Assembly: GCF_902459465.1 (NCBI RefSeq)
Contig: NW_022985733.1
Location: forward strand, 1-64,000
Direction of reading: 5' to 3'
Origin: Asterias rubens
Lineage: Eukaryota; Echinodermata; Asteroidea; Forcipulatida; Asteriidae
Length of the DNA: 64,000 bases
Notes under the pieces: generated by a model
What the model was told of the DNA's origin: nothing
The model's database searches: none
What the model saw: the letters and a program-made list of their open reading frames with translations, nothing else
Translations under genes and position numbers: made by a program
Part shown: in pieces, positions 1-12,432 of the stretch
How positions within the stretch are numbered: the first letter of the stretch is position 1
How the letters are laid out: each line of letters begins with the position of its first letter

Positions 1-3000
1 TGAAAGAAAATATCAAAATTTCATAAATTAAAGGTGACACAAATTTCGTTAAAGTTAGGTATGTTTATACACGCACTTTGTACATTATAGGCTATATACA
101 GCGCTAATTTGAGACAATCTTTCATTAGTTGGGCTGAGCTAATTAATAATCTGAAATTATTTTTCCGCCTAGGAGATATGGTCAGGGATGTAAAAAACAT
201 ATCTATGAAAGAAAATATCAAAATTTCCTAATTTAAAGGTGACACAAATTTCGTTAAAGTTAGGTATGTCTATACACTCACTTTGTATACACTATGTGGC
301 TATTATACACACGCTAATTTGAGACAATGTTTAATTAGTTGGGCTGAGCTAATTAGTGATCTGAGATTATTTTTCCGCCCAGGAGATATGGTCAGGGATG
401 TAACAAACATATCTATGAAAGAAAATATCGAAATTTCATAAATTAAAGGTGACACAAATTTCGTTAAAGTTAGGTATGTCTATACACGCACTTTGTATAC
501 ACTATGTGGCTATTATACACACGTTAATTTGATACAATCTTTAATTAGTTGGGCTGAGCTAATTAGTAATCTGAGATTGTTTTTCCGCCCAGGAGATATG
601 GTCAGGGATGTAACAAACATATCTATGACAGAAATATTAAAAATTCCTAATTTAAAGGTGACACAAATTTCGTCAAAATTAGGTATGTCTAAAACACGCA
701 CTTTGTACATTATAGGCTATATACACGCGCTAATTTGAGACAATGTTTAATTAGTTTGGCTGAGCTAATTAGTAATCTGAGATTATTTTTCCGCCTAGGA
801 GATATTGTCAGGGATGTAACAAACATATCTATGAAAGAAAATATCAAAATTTCATAAATTAAAGGTGACACAAATTTCGTTAAAGTTTGGTATGTCTATA
901 CACGCACTCTGTATACACTATGTGGCTATTATACACACGCTAATTTGAGACAATGTTTAATTAGTTGGGCTGAGCTAATTAGTGATTTGAGATTATTTTT
1001 CCGCCCAGGAGATATGGCCAGGAATGTAACAAACATATCTATGAAAGAAAATATTAAAATTTCAGAAATTAAAGGTGACACAAATTTCGTTAAAATTAGG
1101 TATGTTTATACACGCACTTTGTACATTATAGGCTATATACACGCGCTAATTTGAGACAATGTTTAATTAGTTGGGCTGAGCTAATTAGTAATCTGAGATT
1201 ATTTTTTCCGCCTAGTAGATATTGTCAGGATGTAACCAACATATCTATAAAAGAAAATATCAAAATTTCATAAATTAAAGGTGACACAAATTTCGTTAAA
1301 GTTAGGTATGTTTATACACGCACTTTGTATACACTATGTGGCTATTATACACACGCTAATTTGAGACAATGTTTAATTAGTTGGGCTGAGCTAATTAGTA
1401 ATCTGAGATTATTTTTCCGCCTAGGAGATATTGTCAGGGATGTAACCAACATATCTATAAAAGAAAATATTGAAATTTCATAAATTAAAGGTGACACAAA
1501 TTTCGTTAAAGTTAGATATGTCTATACACGCACTTTGTGTACACTATGTGGCTATATACAAGCGCTAATTTGAGACAATCTTTAATTAGTTGGGCTGAGC
1601 TAATTAGTGATCTGAGATTATTTTTCCGCCTAGGAGATGTGGTCAGGGATATACCAAACACATCTATGAAAGAAAATATCAAAATTTCATAAATTAAAGG
1701 TGACACAAATTTCGTTAAAGTATAGGTATGTCTATATACACGCACTTTGTATACGTTATGAGGCTATATACACACGCTAATTTGAGACAATCTTTAATTA
1801 GGTGGGCTGAGCTAATTAGTAATCTGAGATTATTTTTCCGCCTAGTAGATATTGTCAGGGATGTAACAAACATATCTATGAAAGAAAATATCAAAATTTC
1901 ATAAATTAAAGGTGACACAAATTTCGTTAAAGTTAGGTATGTCTATACACGCACTTTGTATACACTATGTGGCTATTATACAAACGCTAATTTGAGACAA
2001 TGTTTAATTAGTTGGGCTGAGCTAATTAGTGATCTGAGATTATTTTTCCGCCCAGGAGATATGGTCAGGGATGTAACAAACATATCTATAAAAAAAAATA
2101 TCAAAATTTCATAAATTAAAGGTGACACAAATTTCGTTAAAGTTAGGTATGTTTATACACGCACTTTGTACATTATAGGCTATATACACGCGCTAATTTG
2201 AGACAATCTTTAATTAGTTGGGCTGAGCTAATTAGTAATCTGAGATTATTTTTCCGCCTAGGAGATATGGTCAGGGATGTAACAAACATATTTATGAAAG
2301 AAAATATCTAAATTTCATATATTAAAGGTGACACAAATTTCGTTAAAGTTAGGTGTGTTTATACACGCACTTTGTACATTATAGGCTATATACACGCGCT
2401 AATTTGAGACAATCTTTAATTAGTTGGGCTGAGCTAATAAGTAATCTGAAATTATTTTTCCGCCTAGGAGATATGGTCAGGGATGTAACAAACATATCTA
2501 TGAAAGAAAATATCAAAATTTCATAAATTAAAGGTGACACAAATTTCGTTAAAGTTAGGTATGTCTATATACACGCACTCTGTATACACCATGTGGCTAT
2601 ATCAAGCGCTAATTTTAGACAATGTTTAATTAGTTGGGCTGAGCTAATTAGTGATCTGAGATTATTTTTCCGCCTAGGAGATGTGGTCAGGGATGTACCA
2701 AACATAGCTATGAAAGAAAATATCAAAATTTCATAAATTAAAGGTGACACAAATTTCGTTAAGTTTAGATATGTCTATACACGCACTTTGTATACACTAT
2801 GTGGCTTTACAAGCGCTAATTTGAGACAATCTTGAATTAGTTGGGCTGAGCTAATTAGTAGTCTGATATTATTTTTCCGCCTAGGCGATATGGTCAGGGA
2901 TGTAACAAACATATCTATGAAAGAAAATATAAAAATTTCATAAATTAAAGGTGACACAAATTTCGTCAAAGTTAGTTATGTTAACCGCACTTACATATTT

Positions 3001-3785
3001 AGTCTATACACACGCTAATTCGAGACAAATTTTAGTTAGTTGGGCTGAGCTAATTAGTAATCTGACATTATTTTTCCGCCTAGGAGATGTGGTCAGGGAT
3101 GTAACAAACATATCTATGAAAGAAAAGATTAAAATTTCATAAATTAAACGTGACACAAATTTCGTCAAAGTTACGTATGTTTACCCACACTTTGTACATT
3201 ATTGGGCTATAGAAACGCTAATTTGAGACAATTTTAATTAGTTGGGCTGAGCTAATTAGTGGTCTAAGAATATTTTTCCGCCCAGGAGATATGGTCAGGG
3301 ATGTAACAAACATATCTATGAAAGAACAAATTAAAATTTCATAATATAAAGGTGACACAAATTTCGTCAAAGTTAGGTATGTTTACCCGCACTTTGTACA
3401 TTATTAGGCTATACACGCGCCAAATTGAGACAATCTTTAATTAGTTGGGCTGAGCTCATTAGTTATCTGAGATTATTTTTCCGCCTGGGAGATGTGGTCA
3501 GGGATTTAACAAACACATCTATGAAAGAAAATATTAAAATTTCATAAATTAAAAGTGACACAAATTTCGTCAAAGTTAGGTATGTTTGCCGCAGTTAGTA
3601 CATTATTTATACACAAGCTAATTTGAGACAATCTTTAATTAGTTGGGCTGAGCTAATTAGTAATCTGAGATTATTTTTCCGCCCAGGAGATGTGGTCAGG
3701 GATGTAATCAACATATCCATGAAAGAAAATCTTGAAATTTCACAATTTAAAGGTGACACAAATTCCGTTAAAGTTAGGTATGCTG
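1..3785. repeat. Satellite array, about 18 monomers of 198-212 bp (right edge)
   Basis: A landmark string, GGGCTGAGCT flanked by TTAATTAG and CTAATTAG, recurs at about 131, 341, 551, 757, 967, 1173, 1383, 1592, 1804, 2014, 2219, 2426, 2636, 2843, 3042, 3244, 3447 and 3645. Each monomer also carries a GGAGATATGGTCAGGGATG block and an AAAGGTGACACAAATTTCGT block. The array runs off the left end of the window. Monomers to the left are nearly identical; the last four are shorter (198-203 bp) and more diverged, as expected at a satellite edge. Short reading frames on both strands repeat in every monomer and are by-products of the repetition, not genes. Confidence 0.97.
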
Positions 3786-4821
3786 ATAAAGCATCCCTGG
3801 TGGTGTCGACGTGTAATGACGGTCGTTTGCGGATTTTTTTTAATTCGGTGCTGAGGATAATTTCGGTGCTGGGCCCGATTTAGTGTTGGGCCCAAACACG
3901 GTGCTCACTTCAGCCTGGTTTACTACACAACCAAAAACATGCTGGTCCTAAGAAGCATCGCCAGACTGTTACAATAAGACGTGTACTTTGTATACAAACA
4001 TCTAGATTGTGTAGTGAAAATGGGACTTTAATTTACGGAGTGGTGATTTTGGTAACTAATGACTGAATTCTTATTAATCTGCATGCGTAATTTAAGAGAG
4101 CTGTTAATAAATGTAATGTTCTATTCTTGGGTGAGGTTTTTTAAAGGTTCCTTTTGCCCATATACCATATACCATAGCTGATTAAAACGTAAATTCTAAC
4201 GAGATCAAGCTGCTGATCATTTTATAATCATGTTGTGGCTATGTATGGGTTGGGTGTGGTAATTATAAGGGGGTGGGGGCGGCGGGGGTTGGGGCGGCGG
4301 GGGTGGGTGTTGAAGACTGGATGTAGGCGATGAATAATTTAAGGGGTTTGGGTGGCTGTTTTTTACCTGTGAGTTATAACTTTTTTGGTAGGGGAAGAAG
4401 CAAGTTGTATAACCAGAATTATATAAAATAAATTCAAACAAAATTTTGTAGAATTTTTCAAATCATATTAGTAGATCTTACTATAAAAAAAGGTTTTCCC
4501 CATCAATATTCTTCTCTAGAGGTGATCCCCTCGGTACATTTTTTATTCTGAGGCAAAGTCGGGGAGGAATGCTCCTTTTAACCATAGCAGACTACAGTCG
4601 GTAGAGTTGAAATACATTCATACTTTCCCCCTTAATCACAGTTGTGCCAACGATTTATCATTGGTCTAAAATAAAAGCTATTCTTGATGTAGAAACCACT
4701 TGATGACTACCAGGGCTAAACTAAACTTTAGTTGAAGCTATTTGTGAAAGTTTGGAAATAATGAAATAGAGTAGAGATCTCTTCTAATCAAAAACCACTT
4801 TTTTTGTTATCTTTCACACAG
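3786..4821. other. Spacer between satellite and TMUB gene
   Basis: No gene was seen. The segment holds a guanine-rich tract at 4268-4309 and, near its end, a pyrimidine stretch running into CACACAG at 4820-4821. That is a good 3' splice acceptor for the exon carrying the TMUB start codon, so a non-coding first exon and the promoter of that gene probably lie in this spacer or to its left. Confidence 0.5.
4268..4309 (+). other. G-rich tract, possible G-quadruplex
   Basis: The plus strand has a series of G runs of three to six separated by one to three bases (GGGGGTGGGGGCGGCGGGGG and onward). This fits the usual G-quadruplex pattern. It lies about 560 bp upstream of the TMUB start codon. A role in that promoter is only an inference. 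Confidence 0.6.
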
Positions 4822-4864
4822 ATACAGGTTTTCTGCATGTGAGGCATAGAGGGAGTTCAGTAAA

Positions 4865-5595
4865 ATGTCTCTTATCGAAGGAATAGGAGATGAGGTGACG
4901 ATCCTGGTTTCCATTCTCATCATATCAATCACCCTTCTCATAGCCTGGCTGTCAACCTCGGTCTCAGACAGACCCAACCAAAGGATCCCCTCCTCTACCA
5001 TCGACGCTACTGCAACCGAAGAGTTAATCAACAATACAGATGCCAGAATTGAAGACGCTATCTTTGACAGTCGATGGAGTGGCGGAACGGAGAGTGTCAG
5101 AACAGGACCAAGCGCTCCGACAAACTCAAGTGCAGTGAATTCTAACTCTACTCAGGATGATTTGGTCGCCTCAGAGAGCATAGATTCAGTTTCAGAACCT
5201 GTAGCCAGTAAAGATAAAGAATCTTCAAACAGAACTAGTTTGGACACTCCTCAGGACTCGACGGTGAAAGAAACTCCAGCGGCAAATGTAGTTAGGAACA
5301 GATTCACAGGACAAGTTTCCGAACTTCAAAGTAATACTATTCAATCCTCCAGTACTGATTCAAACGGCCAATCACAAGATGCAACACAAACCGATGGTGA
5401 AGGCAACCAATCAGATGTTGTTTCTGATGAGAGCCAAAACAATCAAGGAGATATGGGCCAATCAGAGGAACCAATACATGCTGAAGGACAAGACCAAACT
5501 GCAGAGGGCAGTATTTGTATTCGTATCAAGTATTTGACTGATAGGGAGAGAGTTGTCAACGCAAAGCCAACAGACACCCTTGGGAATTTTAGGCG
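4865..5595 (+). CDS. TMUB: TMUB coding exon 1
   Basis: Encodes residues 1-243 plus two bases of codon 244: the first membrane segment, the low-complexity linker and the first two strands of the ubiquitin-like fold. The context AAAATGT around the start is acceptable. An open frame continues to 5701 past the donor, but the residues after 5595 do not resemble ubiquitin-like domains, which supports splicing here. Confidence 0.93.
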
Positions 5596-7039
5596 GTTAG
5601 TTTACTCAATACTAAATTTACATTGTGTCGGTTTGAAACCATTTAATGGCTTGGGTTGTGAATGGATGGGTAGTCTTCATTTGAATCGTGCTAAGAAGTA
5701 AACTGTGCACTTGTGTGTAAAGTATTTATGGATTCACTACATGACACATCTTATCTTATCGTTCATAGCTACAGTGGGTGCTATTAATTAGATCAGACAG
5801 GAGGACAGGAGGAGGGTTGACTCCGTACTGTGTAGATGTAGTCATTGTCATAATGTCATGTTGCATCTGCCTTTGTTTACCTATCGTCCAAAACTCAAAG
5901 TGGATGATATTGATATAAAATGGTCAGACAGCAGGAGGGTTTACCCATCTTTGACAAGTTTTTGGTTTCGCTAGATCGTTGGTTCTAGTCAAATCAAAAC
6001 TGACGAGACTACAATTCTATGGTCATTTTGGCTGCCTTGATTTGAATTTTTTAAAGCTTTTAATCTTCAAAATCATTAAAGGGACTTAGCTCATCAGAGG
6101 CTCAATGTTTTTGGAGAGAATATAAACAAACTCGATTGTCTTTTCTTTCATTCATAAATCTTGATAATTTTATGATCAAGAACACGTCAACAAAACCATT
6201 TCTACGTTGCAACAGTTGATTTTCGTTCTGTTTCTAGCTTTAAAGACAGTGGACACTATTGGTAAATGTCATACACCAGTCTTCTCACTTGGTGTATTTC
6301 AACATATGCATGAAATAACAAACCTGTGAAAATTTGAGCTCAATCGGTCGTAGAAGTTGCGAGATAATAATGAAAGAAAAAACACCCTTGTCACACGAAG
6401 TTGTGTGCGTTTAGATGGTTGATTTCGAGACCTCAAGTTCTAAACTTGAGGTCTCGAAATCAAATTCGTGGAAAATTACTTCTTTCTCGAAAACTACGTC
6501 ACTTCAGAGGGAGCTGTTTCTCACAATGTTTAATACTATCGACCTCTCCCCATTACTCGTCACCAAGTAAGGTTTTATGCTGATAATTATTTTGAGTAAT
6601 TACCAATAGTGTCCACTGCCTTTAATAATAATAACTCTCAATGAATCTGCTACACCCTACCTGACATATTGTTTTTGTTTTTGTGAACAGGCAAACATTT
6701 TCTGAAGAAATCCAGTCAGGCCAGACCGTTCGTCTCATCTTTCAGGGGCAGCTCCTTCAAGACGATAACACTTCCCTCTCCGACCTCAACGTGACCCATA
6801 ATTGCGTTGTACACTGCCATCTGTCCCGGGGTGTAGCACCCTCAACGGTGCGTCAAGACGTTCAAGAAGCAGATATAGATCTCGGCCGATTCATGATTCC
6901 TCTCTTCACAAGCATTCTGGGATTTGTTTGGTATTTACGATGGCAGTATAGGTATATGTTTAATGCTACGTCAACGTTGTCACTAGTTGGTGTGACTACA
7001 CTGTTTGTGTTAGCCGTGCTTGCAAGCTGGCGAGGCTGA
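4865..7039 (+). CDS. TMUB: Transmembrane and ubiquitin-like domain protein (TMUB1/TMUB2 homologue), two coding exons
   Basis: Coding exons are 4865-5595 and 6691-7039 (359 aa); an acceptor AG at 4820-4821 implies a 5' non-coding exon. The N-terminus, MSLIEGIGDEVT, followed by a hydrophobic segment (residues 11-31), is typical of TMUB1/2. A long Ser/Thr/Gln/Asp-rich, probably disordered linker follows (about 35-215). A ubiquitin-like domain (about 217-290) is split by the intron and contains VRLIFQGQLLQDD and NCVVHCHLSR. Two more membrane segments (about 313-333 and 337-357) end the protein. Splicing at CG|gttagt and ttttgtgaacag|G restores an Arg codon, and the joined sequence runs without a gap against the family. 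Vertebrate TMUB proteins are membrane proteins of the ER and secretory pathway linked to ER-associated degradation; the role here is inferred from that. The linker is longer than in human TMUB1, and whether this gene is ancestral to both vertebrate copies cannot be told here. Confidence 0.95.
6240..6625. mobile_element. TTAA-flanked MITE, copy 1 (in TMUB intron)
   Basis: Terminal inverted repeats start AGACAGTGGACACTATTGG and end with the matching CCAATAGTGTCCACTGCCT. Both ends are flanked by TTAA (6240-6243 and 6622-6625), the target duplication typical of piggyBac-like transposons. A palindrome near 6421-6463 (GATTTCGAGACCTCAAG and its complement) would fold as a hairpin. No transposase is encoded, so it would be non-autonomous. 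Other copies are at 15855-16250 (complete), 51987-52240 and 54160-54372 (both partial). Confidence 0.88.
6691..7039 (+). CDS. TMUB: TMUB coding exon 2
   Basis: Encodes residues 245-359: the rest of the ubiquitin-like domain and two C-terminal membrane segments, ending LASWRG and TGA. The acceptor follows a T-rich tract (tttttgtgaacag). Confidence 0.94.
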
Positions 7040-7089
7040 TTTATAGTAGTCTTTAGTCCAATGTCACATGAAATAACTACACTACATAT

Positions 7090-7460
7090 AGTTTCGTGGC
7101 CTGTCCTGGCGCGGAGCGGTCTAGTTCCCCGGACCCAAGCTCTGATGTTGTCAGCAGCAGAGTGTGGGTAAGAATCCCAGTCATGACACTCGTGCTCTTG
7201 GGTAGGGCACTTAACCATAATTGCTTCACAAAAAGTTGTGAAGGTATATCATTCTGCTCAACCAACCAGGCTCCTAGTGGATGATACCCATGCCATCATC
7301 CTTATGGACTGTGAATGGGGTAACCCTATTTCAGCCCCAGGAGTTGGTGGCAACATACCCCTGGTGACAGTTGATTGTGGTCAATAGCCCAAATCAGTTA
7401 AGTGTAGCCCTCACCTTGATGTGGCCCTCCGGCCTTGTGAGTTGGGAGATATTTCATATT
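7090..7460 (+). mobile_element. tRNA-derived SINE, copy 1
   Basis: The head resembles a class II (Leu/Ser-like) tRNA: GACCCAAGCTCTGATG, CAGCAGAGTGTGGG and a degraded B box (GGGTAAGAATCCC at about 7167). The tail (CACTTAACCATAATTGC, GATACCCATGCCATCATCC, GGGGTAACCCTATTTCAGCC, GTGGCCCTCCGGCCTTGTG) matches the tail of a better-preserved copy at 38.45-38.74 kb. It lies 50 bp past the TMUB stop codon and may be part of its 3' UTR. Confidence 0.8.
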
Positions 7461-7956
7461 TCAAATTGTAGTGCTACAAGAGATTCTAAATTTAGATCAG
7501 GCAACCACAATTGCAAAGTGGATATTTTGTTCTCAAAAAAGAGATCTCACTGGTTAATTGGTTTTGTGAGTAAATAGTACAACACTATTTCTGAACAAGT
7601 GCAAAAAATGTTGGAATATGCAGGGCTGTCCTGCATGCAGTAGGTCGCGCTCTTCCCTGCTGCTGTTCCTGTTGAATTCAACCATGATTCAACAGTGTGT
7701 CTATATGGCTTGTCAGTGTTGCCATCGTTAAAATTGTTTTAAAAAAATACAGAATTGGTAAAACTGATAAAATAGTCACAGACAGTGCTCATGTTTTGCA
7801 TGGTATGATCAACCAATGTACTTGAAACAACATGTAAAAGTAGTGAGAAATCATGCAAAGTATAACCCTTACCAATATAAATAATACCTTGAATAGCTAA
7901 GCCTGGAATCGTGAATGCCATCAAAATGCAGAGTCAGAGTCAAACCATGCAGAGCA

Positions 7957-8364
7957 GGGCCCATTTTCATAGAGCTGCTTAAAAACAATTTGCTTAGCAA
8001 AACTGAACAGGATACAGCCACAGATTGTACATAATAATAATAATAATAATAATAATTTCTATGGCGCTCTACAATTAACACAGCGCCTCACAAGAAAAAC
8101 AAAATAATATACATGTGAGATAGTATTTTGGTTGGTAACTTTATTCTGGTTAGCATCATTTTGTGGTACTATAAATCAATTTGTTGTGCTTTAGCAGCTC
8201 CATGAAAGTGGACTTAGTGCTCAATGTCACAGTTCTGCTTAAGCAGACCATTTTCGCTGTGCAACTTTGTGTTGTGAGCAAAAGTTAACAGTCAAATATG
8301 GTGCATGTCACATATGGTACTTTGGTTGGCTTAACTTTTTGTGCAGCTCTATGAAATTTGGTCC
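7957..8364. mobile_element. GGGCCCAATTTCAT-type inverted-repeat element
   Basis: The left end (GGGCCCATTTTCATAGAGCTGCTTA) and right end (CAGCTCTATGAAATTTGGTCC) are inverted repeats. The inner part has TTGCTTAGCA and TAAGCAG strings shared with elements near 37.1, 37.3, 39.3, 45.8, 47.4 and 57.8 kb. An ATA microsatellite has expanded inside it. No protein is encoded. Confidence 0.7.
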
Positions 8365-11300
8365 TTCTGTGATTTTTGAAATCTGTAATTACAAAATGCA
8401 ATACTTAGATTTGTATGGTTCATGATAGTGTTTGGAAACTGTTTCATAACTTGTGTTTTAATTTTAATTCCAAAATGCATTTTTAACGTCTTTATTTAAA
8501 TGTATTATTAATAGAACATCTGAAAGTAGATAGATTTGTTTTTTAATAACCAGTATTAGGTGACATAATTTCTTGTTTCCTTTATTTTTAACTTATTCAA
8601 ATAAGTTAAAAGTTAAAATAGCAATGGAGGAACACCTTTGAATCTGGAAGTGTTGTGCTAAACTTATGGTAGATTTGATTTTAAAAGAGAAAGTATAAAC
8701 AAAATTATTTTTTCATTTGTATCTACAAAAAGAGTCTATTAGCATTTCAGGTTTTATTTCTGCAGAAAGTCAGTGTTGAAGGCAAAGTATACCTTTGATG
8801 CGATAGGGGGTCAGGTTCCACCCAAGGTGCCTTTGGATTTCGCTTGTTTAGACCTTGGAAAGCAGCAATAATACACAGGTTTTTAGTGTTAATTGGTGTT
8901 GGGCAAAATGTAATTAATTGTTGTCAAGTAAACCTTGTTCAATGCACTAGAGTGTCATTATGCAAATTTTAGAAGTGTTTAAATCAAGAGCACTATCTAT
9001 TCACAAATGAAGTAGGTTTTTGTCAACTTATACGAGCTAGTCCGAGTCTCTATACAATGCAACTGCTTGCATGGTGTGATTACAAGCCAGGCATCATGTG
9101 CCATGTATGGCCCTTTACGAATCAATGGCTTCAGCTTCAGGCTTCGTTCTCTCGTCTGAAGCCCTGATGCGTACACAAAGCACACACAATTGCCAAAACC
9201 ACTGGCCCAAGCCAAATCTGGGCGCTGTTTCACTATGTTACGATTGCAGTCCTCCAAAATCAGATGTGAACGAAATTTGATTTTTAACATCAAAGAGTAA
9301 AAGAAAGACATAGTAGACACTGGAGATTAGGAAATTGGGTTCATCATTTAATAGGCACAATGTGCTACATACGTGACCTACTTAATAAAGCAAATAATGC
9401 AATTTCTACTAATAGTTTTTGCCACTAAATGCATTATTCAAAATTACATGCAAGATGTAACGCATTTAACTTGTTTTTTTTTTTTTTTTTTTTGCCAGAA
9501 ATAAAATAAAATTTGAAGAATTATTGGAAGAATTGTTATCCATAATACAAAATTCATTTGTACTGATTACACCCTGTACATTCATTTTACACAGTATTAA
9601 ATCTGCGTCCTACAACGAGGGTGAAACCATGGTACACAATAGTGAAAAGAAAAGTCAGAAAAATTTCTCAAGACATTCTACTACATCCAATGAATTTAAG
9701 TTTGTTAGTTTGTTGTCATGACAACTGCATGACATGACGATAGTTAATACAGATGTATCTCAATAACATTCCACATATATAAGACGCCCCCCAAAAAATA
9801 GTTTAAAAAAGTAATGAAACCATTTAAAAACAAAACAAATTGTTAGACTCACAAAAGGTGGGTGAAAAAATGAGTTAATTTTCCCAACAAAAATACATCT
9901 TTCAACAATTATACATTTTCCTTTACCACTTTTCTTTGACAATGCAGTCCTACAAATACTAGCTACAATAGATCATGATAACATTCAGACAAATGAAACA
10001 AGAATCTGAGTATATTTGTTAAAATAAGGATAACGAAAACAAGCTTTTTTTCTATCAGGATTATTTAGAGAAGTCATGACTACTTTGTTACCTTTTCAAG
10101 CAAGTAACTCGACCTTTGCCTTGGAATATGTCAACTCTCTTAGGAAAGTTCATGCAGTAACCATCATGTAGACTTTAATTATAAGGCTAGAATGTTTAGT
10201 TCCGCAAAAACAAAACCCTAATCTTTGAACATACAGATAAATTTATCTATGAACCCTAACCATTCCAAACCCTTCAAAAACCAACTGTATGTTTCGTTTG
10301 GTTTTGTTGGATTGTGGACTGCACTAAGTATCAGGCCTACTACCATCATCAGAGTCCCGACTGTTTGAGTGTTGAGTTGGTGTTGGGTTTGTCAGTGAGG
10401 AAGGGTCCTTGTTAAAAACTTGAGGGAGTCTTGTGCCTCAGTAACAGTCTACGAGGTATCCAATACAATCCTGCATATGTCCTACAAGCATTAAATGTAC
10501 ATGCACAGAATTAAACCTTTGTTTGACTTTTCAGTACATAATCACAAAACATGATTGGTTGACACATAATGAGGCTTTACATTTCACCTTATTCATTTTA
10601 TTGAAGTAATGTTTGTGTCATAAATTACAACTGGATTTATTGGCAATTACAACCTCGAAGCGTTTGGGACAAACCAAACACATTCTACTGATTAGGACAC
10701 ATTATTTCAATGAGCATGTTTACCTTTTCAAATAAAGAAAAAACAGATGATTGATTTTGCATTCCTGAAGTGTACGGAAAAGTCTGATAAACCAGCGAAA
10801 AATTACAAACAGGTTTTGTTTTGACTGTGCTCAGTTTTAAGTTGTCGTTTAAACACCAACTTAACGAGGCAAACTAAAGCTTACATCTTCAGCTACAGCA
10901 TGCATGCATCTGTTTTTAAATTTTAATTAGCATTCTTATAATAAAATATTATTCCATCAACATGGGAGAAATATACACCAAAATAAATGAAAGAAAACTT
11001 AAAATGTTCATAACAGTCCATTAACATAGAAAGCAATTAATGCCAAATCACTACTCACCATGATTATTATGCAATCAATTTTAAGGATAATGGAATTAAT
11101 TTTTAATCGTCTGTTCTTAAAAGTATTCAGAAAATACTGCCATCTTTTATATTAAATCGTATTTACTTTGCAGAATATTTGTACAAAAGCAAAAAAACAA
11201 AAAGGCTTTGCAGATTTGCATATAATATTGTTTAATTAATTTTTTTATTGTTTTAAGTTTTTCATGAGAAAATGTGACTCTTCCATTTAACTTTGTTTTT

Positions 11301-12432
11301 AAATCCAATATTTGAAGCACAAGCCCAGTACAGCTCTCGATTATGATTTCACAAGCCTAAGTACAACCAAAAGAATAAAGAATAAAGACCCCAGAAGGTT
11401 AGGATGCCGTAGGCAGAGCTGCTGTTTTGGAAATAGCATTGGACTCAAACCAGGAGTTATTTTCCCCCAAAATACCACCGACCAAAAAGGTTAAGATGCA
11501 CTGCTAAAAATGATACTCTTAAAATAAGAAAAACAAATATTTCAAGACAACTTTCCTTGAGTCACTCCAAAAAATCTTAAAAGAAACTTTTTCCAGGGAG
11601 TGACACAATAATTTGTTCATGTTTTAAGAATACGAGACTGTCGTAGAAAATAGTCTGGTGACTATGACACAATTCACAGGGGTCTGTATTAATCACTTTG
11701 GGTGTAGACCTTGAGGTATGCAGACAAATAAATTCATCATTGATTTTAACAAAATTATAATACTAATTTAGAACAGCCACCTAGGCATGTCTCCTGAATA
11801 CTCGCCAGCTGATTTGGGTCGTAAAAACAAGTTCTGCATTGAGAAGGAAGAAATCCGGGTCTAGAGACAATCGACTGATATAGAAATAAAGCACCAATAT
11901 TGTTAGTGTGAGATAAAATGTTGAGGGATTACATCTTGAATAAGTTGATTAATTTCAGAGAGGAATTTTATGTCAGGAAGGAGGTCACTGCAAACAGGAC
12001 TGAAAAAACAAACCATTGAATTGGTTGAATTATATTGAAAGAAAGGCCCAAGAAGTCACTTCGTGTGCTTGTCCAGGCACTAAAAGTTGGTATTAAAAAA
12101 CAATCTGATGTCATGGAAGTGTTAAGCACTTCAGACCAAAGCCATTTTCTTCATCAACGTCACTACCAAATCGTTCATACAAAATTTCTATGAAAGAAGT
12201 AAAAACGGAGAGAGATATTGTCAAGATTGGTTCACATACAATCCGACTGTTCCACCTTCAAAGCATCATTCTGATGAAGATGAAATGTCAGTTTTAGATG
12301 CGGAAGGAAAAAAGGAAAACTCAAGAAGGGTGAAAAAGGACAGAACATCTCCTCAACCGGTTGATACCAATCCAACGTGGGATGTGAACCCGGACCTACA
12401 GAGGCTCTTAGCAGGGACAGTACCACCGCGGC

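Noticed and set aside
1512..2969. Recurrent minus-strand frames of 60-77 codons (FIDMFVTSLTISPRRKNN-like)
   Set aside because: They repeat with the satellite monomer, stop within it, and are similar only because the monomers are similar.
6401..6583. Plus-strand frame of 60 codons in the TMUB intron
   Set aside because: It lies wholly inside the TTAA-flanked MITE and has no protein similarity I recognise.
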